Of a DNA stretch of 46,066 nt, positions 1 to 10,618 are shown piece by piece. The DNA is from Ophiostoma sp. CBS 140.51 (taxonomy: Eukaryota; Ascomycota; Sordariomycetes; Ophiostomatales; Ophiostomataceae): the NCBI GenBank assembly GCA_029298735.1, contig JANSLP010000262.1, positions 1 to 46,066 on the forward strand. The letters run 5' to 3'. A program made the translations under genes and the position numbers. Positions within the stretch are counted from its first letter, which is position 1. Each line of letters starts with the position of its first letter. A model generated the notes under the pieces. It ran no database searches. It was not told the DNA's origin and worked only from the letters and a program-made list of their open reading frames with translations.

Positions 1-183
1 AACAGGGCATCCTATTGGTGGGAGGTCGCAAAAGCGTGAATAAGAGATGAATGGGGGGGACGACGTCGGGAACAGAAAATAAGAAAAGAGAAAAAAAAGA
101 AAAGAAAATGAAGCAGCTTAATCAAATATTTACATCGTTTCCCAATTACTTTCATTTGAGACCCATCACCGTATGACCACCCC

Positions 184-1574
184 CTACATGACCACCTTCT
201 TGTCCAGCATGGCCTGGGCATGCTTCTGGCTCACAGTCACGAAATCGGCGGCATCTGCATAGACACTGAACTCGTCACCCATTTTCGTCACATCAAACGA
301 CAGGTTTGCCGGTCCAAATTGCCACACTTGGTCGGCAGCAATGCTCGTGTTGAGCACTACTTGCTGCCACGGCAAGAGAACAGTCGAGTGATCGTTGCGC
401 TGCGGCGATCCATACTCTTCCAGCACCACGGGCTTCTTGGCACGGTTGCCTGCATCGGCGTGCTGTTCGATCCAGCGGTTCCCCCATGAAAAGGAGTAGC
501 CCCAAGTGCTCGGGTACAGGTGGAAGGTACCGTAGTCAAGCGTCGAGATGTTGAGGTTGCCCCAAAAATCGACGCCACCATGGCTCTCGTAGGCAAGTGA
601 CGAAGCATTGTTGGCCTCTCGATATCCGGCATTGGCTCCAAACCAGCCTTCATCTCCGAGCGAGACCATGTGGTGCGGATCCATGTCAGGCTGCTTAATG
701 TACGCCGAAATGTTGGCGGCCCAGTTGTAAATCACGGCCGGATCGCATCCTTCACAGCGGGGCTCATTGCACAACTGCCACGAGAAGATGGCGGGTGAGC
801 TGCGGTAGCGTTCGACAAGGACACGAATGTAGTCGCGGTAGACGCGCTGGGCGCGGTCATTTTCAAAAAAGTTAAACGAGACAGACGCATCGGCGCCGCC
901 ATAGGCAGAGGCATAGGAAGCCATGCCGCCCAAGTCGGCCCAGTTGTTGACAAAGGGGAGTACGAGTTTTAATCCCAAACGTTCGGCGGTGGACACAACA
1001 TAGTCGAGACGTGGAAGACCATTCTCGGGGGAGTAGTTGATGAGAGCTGCCTGGTTGGCTTCTGTATCGTTGGGCGCTGGGTGCTGCTGGAACCAGACAC
1101 GAAGGGGATCAGCTGTGTCGGCAGTTGGACGGAAGCCAGAGTTGATGTCGCCAAAGCCCCAGACGCGGACAATCTTGTATTTTGTCTGTGGTTGTTAGTG
1201 AAAGCGCACAAAAATCAAAAGAATTGAAAGTGAAACTCACATCGGCAATCTGTTGCATGGCCTTGTCGACATCTTCATTCTTGGTGAGATGGCCGAGCCA
1301 CCACGCATTGGTTCCTGGATTTGTTAGACGTGGAGGCCATGTTATGTTGTCATCTGATGGGATGCCCACCTGCAAAGTAGCCAACGGTGCCGTTAATGTC
1401 AAACAGTTGGCCGGCCGTTTTTGCAAAGGGTTCCTTGGGCACGCCGATTGGGTACGTTGGTGGTACCTGAGGATCACTGGCTTTGCGGATTAGGCCGAGT
1501 TGGGTTGTATTGCCGTCGGCACGGACTGACACGGCCAGGCCTAACAGGCTGGTGAAAGTTGACAGCACTCTCAT
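184..1574 (-). CDS. Secreted GH5 endo-1,4-beta-mannanase (3 exons)
   Basis: This gene encodes a probable secreted endo-beta-1,4-mannosidase of glycoside hydrolase family 5 (GH5_7-like) that cuts mannan and galactomannan outside the cell. I read exons at 1370-1574, 1241-1314 and 184-1185, giving about 426 aa. The two introns (1315-1369 and 1186-1240, 55 nt each) have GTGGGC or GTGAGT donors and CTAAC branch sites. The N-terminus is a short signal peptide (MRVLSTFTSLLGLAVSVRA). The mature part carries GTNAWWLGHL and KIVRVWGFGDIN, typical of fungal mannanases. LCNEPRCEGC holds the acid/base Glu near residue 234, and PVVLEEYG holds the nucleophile near 349-350. The total length is usual for catalytic-domain-only enzymes, and there is no CBM. 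The family call is firm. Mannan as the exact substrate rests on family resemblance. Confidence 0.88.
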
Positions 1575-2214
1575 GATGTATCAATAAGCGATGGCAAGGA
1601 ATACATAAAAAACCAGAGGAACAATGAAGAGGATGCGAAGCTGCCGTAATGTCATATTTCAACCACGATAAAAATCCAGAGGGACCTAAAGCCAAGAGCA
1701 GCAATATTTACTTTCTTTCCCGGCAAAAGGGAAGCGGCAGGCACGGGCTTGGCTCTCCCGTGCAAACTTCTCCCCGCTCTAGACTTCATTTATTTACCTC
1801 TGTGAGATAGACGTGCGCAGTATTAAATCATTACACCGAACGTTGATTATTGAAAACCGTAGAATACCCATGTATTTATACTAAAATAAAACGCTTTTAT
1901 GTGAAATGAAGTCCCTCGATTTTTGGGGTATCGTTAAAAGTGTCGTCTTTGTTTGGACGACGAGAGTGCCTTTTTGGGTGTCCGAACTGAAACTTGCCGT
2001 GCACCACTCGGTGCTCATTACAGCTTGTTTCTGGGACATGATCGTAGACACAGAACTTGCACACCTGATCTGTCGTGTGATGGTATCAAAACCTCCAGGC
2101 TACAACGTGCTAATGCCAATGCTCATGCCAACTGCCACAATTGTCTCCGCGGCTCGGCATTGTAAGAGGTAGGAGAATGAGATGTAAAATATCGTAACAA
2201 TCGCCTCCACCACC
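1575..2214. other. Intergenic spacer, mannanase promoter side
   Basis: No gene is supported here. The spacer holds the mannanase upstream region and the 3' flank of SOF1. An AT-rich patch lies around 1810-1910. A short open frame on the plus strand at 1906-2172 has no recognisable protein features. Confidence 0.5.
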
Positions 2215-3590
2215 TCAGTCCACATTTGCCAGGACAACCTTGTCGCGGGCGGCTGTCCGCTTGTCGTCCTTCTTGGTGCTGTGCTTGCGGCGGTTCTCCT
2301 CCTTGCGCTTGATGGACTTGAGCATCTCGGTATTGATCTGGTCGGCCTTCTTGACGACCTTGGGCAAGTGACGGTGGCGCAGGATGCGGCGGACTTCGGG
2401 CATGTGTTGGTAGCGTTCCTTGAGGGTGGTGTCGTACTCAAGCTTCTGGCGCTCGGCGGTGGACTTGATGCCCTGGCGCGAGGCGGCCTGGGCGCGCCAC
2501 AACCGCACGTTGCCCTCGTCGGAGCCCGACAGGACATAGTTGCCGTCTGGGGTAAAGTTGACGGCATGGACACGGGCCATGCGCTTGGTGTGGTAAATGT
2601 CGCGGCTCTGACCGGCACGGACGTCAAACAAACGAATGGTGCGGTCCCAGGAGCCACTGACAAGTTCTGTGCCTGTGGGGTTAAAGTCGAGCGACAGGAC
2701 GGCACCCGTGTGGCCCTTTTGGATGTTGCGGGCGCGGCCCATTTGGCGCATGTCAAAGTGGTAGATGTTGTAGTCTTCGGAGCCGACGGCAAAGTTGAAG
2801 GCTTCCTGGGGGTTCCAGGCGAGGTCGTTGCAGGCAAAGTTGAGGACGGTCTTGTGGATTGGGGAGGAGGTGCGGAGGTCGTAGAACACGAGACTGCGGT
2901 CGCTGCCGCAGGAGCCCAGCAAACTTGTCTCGACCTGGTTGAGGCGGACAGTGTTGACGGTGTCGACGGAGTGGGGCCAGGCCAGCGTCTCGGAGACGGT
3001 CGGTGTCGGCCGACTGAGATCATAAACGAAAATGCGGGACGAACCCGAGACAACAGCCGTCGGAGAGGTGCGGTGGCTCGTGATGGAGGTAAAAGCACAG
3101 TCGCCCAGACCTGATGTGACTTCGCCCGAGATGGCGTCCATCACCGTAATGTTGCGGTCAGTGCCGCAGGACACGAGGTAGCGGCCGTTCTGCGTCTTGA
3201 TCCATGAGATGCCCTTGATCATGCCCTCGTGGGCCTTGGCCTTTTGTGTCTCTTCGCGTGTCGGCAGGTCCCAAATCTTGATGATGCCGTCGGCGCTGGC
3301 AGAGGCGAGGCGGTCGGTGTTTTCGAGGTCCTTGGCAAGGCAGTAGACGCCGTCCTGGTGGCCGACGCCGATCTGGGCGACGAACGGAGCAGCAAACATG
3401 CGCTCCATCTTGGCGGCCTGCAGGGCACGGGTGTATTCGCGAGCCCGTTCGAAAGGGTGCAGCGCCGGGTCATGGTTGCGCTGCTGGTGCTGCGACGACG
3501 CCGCCGATCGATTTAAGACTTTGATTTTCTGGACAGTATGTTAGAGGAGCCTTTGTGTCAAAATTGTGGACGACGGGCTGTGCCTACCAT
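2215..3590 (-). CDS. SOF1: SOF1/DCAF13 WD40 protein of the U3 snoRNP
   Basis: Sof1 is a nucleolar WD40 protein of the small-subunit processome, needed for 18S rRNA maturation with U3 snoRNA. The long open frame begins at an internal Met (3408). The conserved Sof1 N-terminus (KIKVLNRS followed by LHPFERAREYTRALQAAK) lies upstream in the same frame, without its own ATG. It is supplied by a start codon at 3588-3590 directly followed by a GTAGGC donor. The intron is 3529-3587 (59 nt, branch CTAAC, acceptor CCAG). Exon 2 is 2215-3528, and the product is 438 aa. Around seven WD repeats are visible (for example SASADGIIKIWDL and SGSWDRTIRLFDV). They are followed by the basic Sof1 C-terminal domain (RRILRHRHLPKVVKKA, then a Lys/Arg-rich tail). 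The length matches the family. Confidence 0.95.
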
Positions 3591-5269
3591 TGTGAATGTG
3601 TGAACAACGCTGTTTGCTGGTTGTTTAGAGTGCGGTCGTCGTGAAGCATCTCGAACTCAAAAAAATATTTAGCCCTGCAGAAAAAACATAGGACGGCAGT
3701 ATTCGTGCATGCCCCACATTTGGAAAGAGAGTGGGACACGGCTGTGTTCACCGCCTTGATGGACTCGCAATGGTCACGTGCCTCAATGCGTCTTACCTAA
3801 TCATAAAAGGCCCGACGTCGCTACATCATCGCCCGCGAGTACTTGCCCTTTTCGCCACAGGTCTCTAGTCAAGGCCCAGTAACGGAGTTACATGTGAATT
3901 TGGTTCCTTCCTTCTTTTGGCACTTCTGCTCGTCTGGCAAAGCGGCTTGTACCTGTCGCATATCGGAGAGGACCGATAACTCTGCTGCACTTTTACCACT
4001 TTTTCCTCTTTTTGCGCCCTTTCTCTACTTTATTCTCACGTCTCCCTCGGCTACCACCACAATGGCTCCAGTTGAGCCTCCATTTTTCGAGTCAGTCTAG
4101 ACCGTGAGCAGCTTTAAGGCTTTCAGAAGCAAAACAACCGGCTTGGCATCACGACTTTATTTTTGTCACGACAGCCAACGGCGTTCAAAAGTCGCGATGT
4201 GATTCGAGTTTTGGATGAGAAACGACAGACGAGATGAGACGACGAGCGACAACGGCCCGGTGGAAGGGTTGACAGAGTCGGCAGAGACGACTTTGATGGG
4301 TATGATGGCAAGATGGATACTTCTTTCGCCGAGAAGTCGACAGAAGGCCCCGTTTTTATCGTTGATAGTTGAGTCCCTGAAGGCGAAAACAAAACTTATT
4401 ATGTTTTTCAAAGGCAAATGGAAATGGATGAGACCGTCAGAGAGTCTTCCAAAGCTAAGGACCCCCAACTCCAGAGGTCGCAAAGTACCATTCACACACC
4501 AAAATGCAGAAAACGCCACGTCAACAAAGGTTGGCAGTACAAAGTGCAACACTGTCGATCTCCCCCGCTGATCGTGACGCCATGGATACGACCAATCCCA
4601 GGGATTTTGCTCCTACTGGGCAGCGATAGGAGCCCGTCTTGTCTCGGTTTTTGGTCGTTTCCCGCCCGTTTGACGCGATTAGACATTGAAGTACAGTTTT
4701 GTGCACTAATTGCCATTGGCAATAACATGTGCATTTCGAGGCAGTCTTTCAAGGATGTGTCTCACTGAAGCTACTGTACTTGATCGTTCTTGGACGGCAG
4801 TGACGATTTTTGCGGGGAAAGGACCAGAAAAAAAAGAGAGAAGAAAAGGCAAAACGAGCCAAAAGACGGCGAAAGTGCCAAAAAGGATCAAGAGCCTGCG
4901 AGAAGACACAAACGACGGGTCTTGGCCGATGCGTAGAAGTTTCTATGTGACATCGACTGTTGTCAAAGTCATGAAGAAGAGGGCCCATCGAGTTAGTCGA
5001 TACATTAAATGTAGTTCCCTTGGTGTCACATATAAGTCGATCCCTCCCGAGCTGTTTTTTCTTTTTCCGTTACATCATTGTCCACGTTTTGGCATTTTTG
5101 TTGTTGGTGATCATCGCATTGGAGCTGTCATAGCAACAGCCAACATAAGACATACGACTTGCATTTCATTATATATATATTCTTTTCTTTTCTTTACGAC
5201 GAACACGACCATTATCTTCTTACGAAACGAAACAAACCGATACACTCCATCCTCACATCCACCGCTGAC
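3591..5269. other. Long intergenic region between SOF1 and NCS1 transporter
   Basis: This 1.7 kb stretch holds the divergent upstream regions of SOF1 and the transporter. A promoter-like segment at about 3960-4061 is pyrimidine-rich and ends in a good start context with a 12-codon ORF (listed separately). A TATATATAT run lies at about 5169-5178, 90 bp before the transporter start. Other open frames here show no family features. Confidence 0.5.
4062..4100 (+). other. 12-codon micro-ORF behind a promoter-like CT-rich leader
   Basis: The ATG at 4062 sits in a strong start context (CACAATGGCT) at the end of a CT-rich leader that resembles those before real genes in this window. The frame reads MAPVEPPFFESV and stops at TAG. 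It could be the relic first exon of a lost gene, a short peptide or chance. I found no continuation that resembles a known protein. Confidence 0.2.
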
Positions 5270-7088
5270 ATGGCGATGCGACGCCTGGCCCATGTGCTGG
5301 CCGTCGATGCCGAGCCGGGCCTGACGTCCACACAGTTGATGGTAGATACATCCGTCTTTTCTCGATGCGATCGTGTTCCATAACACGGGCACCCATAACA
5401 CAAAATGCTAATTGTGTGCCCCCTCTCACCAGTTGACAAACCATGACTTGAAACCCGTCGAACCAGCTCGCCGCCAATGGGGCTCGTGGAACTTTGTCGC
5501 CTTTTGGATCAGCGACGCCTTCAACATCAACACATGGATGATTTCCGGTACCATGGTCACCGACGGCCTGTCCTGGTGGCAGTCGTGGATCTGTGTGTGG
5601 CTGGGCTACTTTATTGCCGCCAACTTTGTCTGCTTGACGGGCCGCATCGGCGCTGTCTATCACATTGGTTTCCCCGTCGTCAACCGTGCCTCTTTCGGTA
5701 TCTGGGGCAGTCTGTGGCCCGTCTTCAACCGCGCCGCCATGGCCTGTATCTGGTACGGCGTGCAGTCGTACATTGGCGGCAACTGTGTCTACCTGATGAT
5801 CCGGGCCATCTGGAAGAGCTGGGACCGCGATACCATCCACAATACCTTTTCGCCTGACTCGGGCACGACGACGGCCGACTATGCTTCGTTCTTTATTTTC
5901 TGGCTGTGCTCGCTTCCCGCACTCTGGTTCCCCGTCCACAAGATCCGCCACCTGTTCACGGTCAAGGCCTATTTTGTGCCCTGTGCCGGCATTGCTTTTT
6001 TCATCTGGACGCTCGTGCGCGCTGGCGGTGCTGGACCTGTTGTCAAGCAAAAGGCTACTTTGACGGGCTCGGCTTTGGGTTGGGCTATTGTCAAGGGCAT
6101 CATGAGCAGTATTGCCAACTTTGCCACCTTGATTGTCAACGACCCCGATTTCACACGGTTTGCCCGCAAGCCCCGCGATGCTCTGTTCCCTCAGCTTATC
6201 ACCATCCCCGTCTCCTTTGGCATCACCAGCTTCATTGGAATCTTTGTCAGTTCGGCGTCCCAGGTCATCTACGGCGATCCCATCTGGAACCCCTTAGACA
6301 TGCTCGACAACTTTATCACGGACGGCGGCTCTGCTCAGCGTTTCGGCGTCTTTATCATTGCCCTGGCGTTTGCCTTGGCCCAGCTCGGCACCAACATTGC
6401 CGCCAACTCCGTGTCGGCCGGTACGGATCTGACGGCCCTGCTGCCTCGTTTCATCAATATTCGCCGTGGCGGTTACATTTGCGCCGCCGTCGGTCTGGCC
6501 ATGTGTCCCTACACGCTCTTGACCAGCAGCAACCAGTTTACGACCTACCTGTCGGCCTACTCCGTCTTCTTGTCGTCTATTGCCGGCGTCATGGTCTCTG
6601 ACTATTACGCTGTGAGACGCGGCTACTTGGAAGTCCGCGCCCTTTACGATGGCCGCGCCGAGAGCCCCTACTACTACTTCAAAGGCTTCCACTGGCGCGC
6701 CTATGCGGCCTACATTGCCGGTATCCTGATCAATGTGGTCGGTTTTGCCGGTGCCGTCGGCCGCGAGGTGCCTGTAGGCGCCACTTATATCTACAACCTC
6801 AACTTCTTTTGCGGATTCATTGTCTCCTTCGGCGTGTACTGGATTCTGTGCAAGATCTGGCCCGTCCCTGCATGCAGTGCTACGGGCAAGTGGATGGAGG
6901 TCGGCGATGCCATTGATGACGATCTGCAGCTGGCCTACGAGGACAGCCGTGACGGCGGCGTCGAGGCTGGTCATGGTGGCTACGGCTACAACGACAAGTA
7001 CGGCAATGTCGCCTCAGGTGGTGTGGACTCTCCAGACGAGAAGAAAGCTGACCGCCGCATGGGTTCTGGTTCGGATGTGAATGTGTAG
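5270..7088 (+). CDS. NCS1-family nucleobase/allantoin-type transporter (2 exons)
   Basis: This is a plasma-membrane symporter of the nucleobase-cation-symport-1 family, the group of fungal uracil, uridine, allantoin and Fur-type permeases. Exon 1 (5270-5341) encodes MAMRRLAHVLAVDAEPG and on to a Met. An intron at 5342-5432 (91 nt, branch GCTAAT) leads to exon 2 at 5433-7088, for about 575 aa. Family signatures follow at once: TNHDLKPVEPARRQWGSWNF, then the TM1 motif SDAFNINTWMISG. About 12 hydrophobic helices are present, with AQLGTNIAANSVSAGTDL near TM8 and YYAVRRGYL after TM10. The C-terminal tail is Gly/Asp-rich and cytosolic. A second ATG six bases downstream (5276) is an alternative start. 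The substrate cannot be assigned from sequence alone. Confidence 0.9.
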
Positions 7089-7447
7089 TCTTTGTACCAC
7101 TGTTGGTTTACGACTTTTGAATACGAAATTGAACATTGGATATTAAATAGCAGATTGAAATTGGAATCAAGAGCATTTCTCGTTGCATTACGGAAAGAGC
7201 ACGAAGATGAAAGTGAACTGCATTATTGCCAACGAAGTCAAAGAAACAAGATGAAAACTAGAAGAGTCTACCATACACCAAACGCCCTCAACGAGACAAA
7301 TCAAGACAAAAAACAAAAGCCACCCCAGTGTGCCGAACAATTCGCTAGGGTATTTTTCCATCCTGCGCCCAAACAAAGAAAAGTGAGAGAAAACAAAGCA
7401 ATTAAAAAGAGTAAGAGACAATAAAATCAAATAAGTTCCCAGGCACG
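7089..7447. other. Convergent spacer between transporter and SUN gene
   Basis: This is an AT-rich 3'-to-3' spacer of about 360 bp holding the 3' UTRs and polyadenylation regions of the two convergent genes. No other feature is seen. Confidence 0.5.
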
Positions 7448-10400
7448 TCACTCAACAACATCCGGCCGGTGCTGGCCGTACATTCTGACACGGTAGAAGC
7501 ACGTGTGGTCTTTGCCGCCGTAGTTGGACGTTGCGCGGATGACGACTTGGTCGGTAATGGCGTCGAGCGTCTCCAGATCGGGCGGCAACCGGAAAATTTG
7601 GGCCTCGCCGCTGCCCTGCCCCGCGACACCGCCGGCCTTGTTGGCCTCAAAGGTAAACTCGCCGACTTTGACAAAGCCATAGCCAAAGAGTTGGTCCTGG
7701 TCGTCCGTGTCGGGGAACATGCTCATGCTCCAGTCTTGGAGCGGGCGCTGCTGGGCGTAGTCGATAATCTGAATCCACACCTCGAGATCTTTGGGCGTGG
7801 CACCCGGGTCGAGCGTTGCAGACGGGCTAATGTGTTCGAGGACCAAAAACTGCGGCAAGATCCGTAGACCGAGCTTGATGCCAATGTCTGTCGGGCCCTG
7901 GCCGTTGTAGCTCTGGGAACTACGCGACTTGCTGCTGCCCTTGGTGGCACCACACCAGCAGTCGCCGTCCTGCTCCCACGGCAAGAAGATGGCGGCTTGG
8001 TAGGGCAGACCGGGCGACGGAGCGATACTCCCACTGGCTCCTAGTTTGTGCAGAAGTGACTTGGGAGGCTCGTATGTCGGGCTTGAGAAGTGGTGGTTGA
8101 TTGTGGCACCATGGTGCTGTGTGAAGAAATTGATTTGCTGGATCAGGTCGGCGTCCCAGTGGGCCTTGATCTTGCCGCGGGCCATGGCCTCAAGTTGAGT
8201 ATCCGTAATGATGCGGCGGACGAGTTGGTTGACAAGGGCAGTGATCTCGCGCTTACTCATGCCGCTGTTGCCGGGAACGCCTGTTGTCGCGGGCGGCGCT
8301 TCGGCCGGCGAGTTTTGTGCCAGCGACAGGGCAGACGCAGCGACGCGGGCAGCCTCGACAACTTGCGTTTCCAGGCCGGCAATCTCGCCCTTGATCTCAA
8401 CCCGGTGCTCGACAAACGAGTTCTGCAGATGCCGCAAAAACTCTTCCCGAGACACGAGGACCTGCTTTGCACCTGGCGAGGCAGCAATCAGTTGCGCCAG
8501 CTTCGCAACCTGGTTGTCGGTGAGTCGATCGACGACTTCACTATAGTCGATCTCTGTAGGCGGTGAAAGTGTAGTGGCATGGTCCTTGACAGCGTGTGTC
8601 CCGAGAATGTCCCGCACCTTCTTCTGGTTCTGCCGCAGCCACGACTCAAAGTTTTTAGACACTGAGTTCGTGACAGTGTCTTCGACATCAGCAATCGAGA
8701 CGGCTTTGGTGTTTGGGTCCGCCAAAAGGCCGGCCGACTGCAGCTGGCGCTTGACTGCTGTCAAATGGATATCAGAGATGGCCATGGATCCATCCTTGTT
8801 CCAAATCAGAGTAAAAATGTCCTTGTCGGCCTGCATATTGTCCTTGAGTGCGTGCCAGAACTCCTGTGCAATCACAGGGCGGCCGTGTCTGTCGAGATCC
8901 ATGTGCACAATGTGAGGCAGAATGTGACCAATGCGCTCGAGAGCATCGCTGTGCAGACGGTCGGCATGCTTGAGCTGTGCAATCTCGTTGGCATGGCTCA
9001 AAATAAGACCGTTCATGCGGACAAATTCATCGTCGCTGATGGCACCAAGCGGATGCACCAGCGCAAACGGCACAAGCTGGCGCAGATTGCTCTGCCAGTC
9101 GCTGCCGTACCAGTGAAGGCGGTTGTCGACCCGGTATCCCTTGTAGAGCTCGGTAGGAGATGTCGAAACGACAAACACGCGCAGCGCCACGAGGCCTAGT
9201 ACTACCAAGGTGATGATCATGGCCATCACGTTTGCCAGTTGACCCAGGCCTGAGAAAAACGCCCAAATGCCCTTCGCCGGTCCAGCAGAAGCAGGCTTTG
9301 GTTTCAGCGCCTCAGTCTCCTCTTTGCTTGCCCTCGGTCTCTCCTCTTCTACCATTGGCTGAGACTGCGCTCTCGACGCGCGCCTCCGGTTCAGTTGACT
9401 CCTTGCAGACGCAACCGTCTCGACATCGTCGTTATCGTTAGAGGCGAGCTCGTCTTGAGTGGGGTCGCGCGACGGCTTGAACTGGCTCTTGCGGTTACGC
9501 ATGCTGAATCCGGCTGGTGCTGCTGGGGTAGCAACGCGCGACTTGATCGATTTTGCGCCGCGACGGGTGGCTCCGTTGGGTGTAGCTGATGCAGATGCTG
9601 CTTCTGCTGGTGGTGGTGCTTCGCTTGTGGCTGCCGGAGGCCTGGCAGCTTCTCGTTCTGCTTCGGCAGTTGCTATTGTCCCTGGGCTTGCATTCGCTGG
9701 AAAGTTGTCGGACCGCGGGCGGATAAAGCGGAACTGAGGGTAGGCTTGGCGGATGGCTTCGTCGTCGGGCTCTTCGTGGGTGGTGGTCGGCTTGACACGG
9801 CGCGCCGAGTTGAGGATGTTCTGAAGGATATTTGAAGTCTTGGCGACAACGCCCGTGTTGGTAGTGGTCGTGCGTTTTGGGACGACTGGCGTAAAGATTC
9901 GTGTCTCGGCAAAGAGCTGCTCTTCTGCGGCAAAGTCAAGCTCCGGTGACGACTCCCGCTGTTCCCGTTGCTCTGGTTGTTCGCGTGGTTGTGATGTTTC
10001 TGTCGAGGCTCGTGATGATCTCGTCGACGCTGCCGGTTGCGCTCTACGCCCTGTTTGAAGAAAGGAAGTGGTTAGTAGATGAAATGTGTGCTTCTTATAG
10101 TGAATAGACAACTCACTCCTTGAGCTCTGATCGGACGCGCTCGCCGCCTCGGAGTCCTTTTCTCCGGCCGGCTCTCTCACAAGCTCTACCGATTCCAAAG
10201 TTTCGTCGGTCGGTCGTGACGACACTGGTGGCGGTGGCAGCGGTGCCGCCGCTTGTGTTGTTTGTGTCCTTTCGCTCTCGGAACGTAATCTCTGCTGCTG
10301 CTCGGCCTCGCGTTGCGCGCGCTCACGAGCATCATTCTCATTGTCCTGCTCGACCGCATCAACGACGTGGCTCAGCGCGCTCGAGAAGTTGTACCGTTGC

Positions 10401-10618
10401 CGCGCAACGTTTTGTCTGGTAGGCAAGATCGTCGGCGGCGAGCCATAGGCGGAGCTATACTTGGCCGGACCCGGTGACATGCCGCGGCCGACAGCGGTGT
10501 GGACAGATTGAGGCTGCACGTTGTCGAGGTGTGAAATGTCGAGGGGTCCGCCGGCTTCTGAGCTGCCGTCGAAGAGCAGGCTCGACGAGGTCACGCGTGT
10601 GGATCGTCTGGGAGGCAT
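7448..10618 (-). CDS. SUN-domain (Sad1-type) inner nuclear membrane protein (2 exons)
   Basis: SUN proteins span the inner nuclear membrane and bind KASH partners in the perinuclear space, linking chromatin or the spindle pole body to the cytoskeleton. I place the start at MPPRRSTRV (10616-10618). The open frame continues further upstream, but that part looks untranslated. An intron at 10051-10116 has a GTGAGT donor, a CTACTAAC branch and an ACAG acceptor. It is 66 nt long and stop-free, so it hides inside the frame. Removing it gives about 1,034 aa. The order is a long disordered Ser/Pro/Arg-rich nucleoplasmic region (1-435), one TM helix (about 438-461, ANVMAMIITLVVLGLVALRV), helical lumenal stalk segments, and a C-terminal SUN domain with DCWCGATKG, DIGIKLGLRILPQFLVLEHI and RVRMYGQHRP. 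The fit is strong. Confidence 0.9.
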   Translation of the reverse strand: MPPRRSTRVTSSSLLFDGSSEAGGPLDISHLDNVQPQSVHTAVGRGMSPGPAKYSSAYGSPPTILPTRQNVARQRYNFSSALSHVVDAVEQDNENDARERAQREAEQQQRLRSESERTQTTQAAAPLPPPPVSSRPTDETLESVELVREPAGEKDSEAASASDQSSRSELSIHYKKHTFHLLTTSFLQTGRRAQPAASTRSSRASTETSQPREQPEQREQRESSPELDFAAEEQLFAETRIFTPVVPKRTTTTNTGVVAKTSNILQNILNSARRVKPTTTHEEPDDEAIRQAYPQFRFIRPRSDNFPANASPGTIATAEAEREAARPPAATSEAPPPAEAASASATPNGATRRGAKSIKSRVATPAAPAGFSMRNRKSQFKPSRDPTQDELASNDNDDVETVASARSQLNRRRASRAQSQPMVEEERPRASKEETEALKPKPASAGPAKGIWAFFSGLGQLANVMAMIITLVVLGLVALRVFVVSTSPTELYKGYRVDNRLHWYGSDWQSNLRQLVPFALVHPLGAISDDEFVRMNGLILSHANEIAQLKHADRLHSDALERIGHILPHIVHMDLDRHGRPVIAQEFWHALKDNMQADKDIFTLIWNKDGSMAISDIHLTAVKRQLQSAGLLADPNTKAVSIADVEDTVTNSVSKNFESWLRQNQKKVRDILGTHAVKDHATTLSPPTEIDYSEVVDRLTDNQVAKLAQLIAASPGAKQVLVSREEFLRHLQNSFVEHRVEIKGEIAGLETQVVEAARVAASALSLAQNSPAEAPPATTGVPGNSGMSKREITALVNQLVRRIITDTQLEAMARGKIKAHWDADLIQQINFFTQHHGATINHHFSSPTYEPPKSLLHKLGASGSIAPSPGLPYQAAIFLPWEQDGDCWCGATKGSSKSRSSQSYNGQGPTDIGIKLGLRILPQFLVLEHISPSATLDPGATPKDLEVWIQIIDYAQQRPLQDWSMSMFPDTDDQDQLFGYGFVKVGEFTFEANKAGGVAGQGSGEAQIFRLPPDLETLDAITDQVVIRATSNYGGKDHTCFYRVRMYGQHRPDVVE
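10051..10116 (-). other. In-frame, stop-free intron in the SUN gene
   Basis: The segment runs from GTGAGT to AAACAG on the minus strand with a consensus CTACTAAC branch site 18-25 nt before the acceptor. Its 66 nt keep frame, so the unspliced reading adds 22 residues. Splicing changes the junction to Arg-Arg-Arg. Confidence 0.8.

Noticed and set aside
4215..4571. 118-codon open frame in the SOF1/NCS1 gap
   Set aside because: The composition is not protein-like, and there is no domain or splice continuation from the upstream micro-ORF.
5253..6050. Minus-strand open frame opposite the NCS1 transporter
   Set aside because: It is an antisense shadow. The plus strand encodes clear NCS1 motifs and membrane helices.
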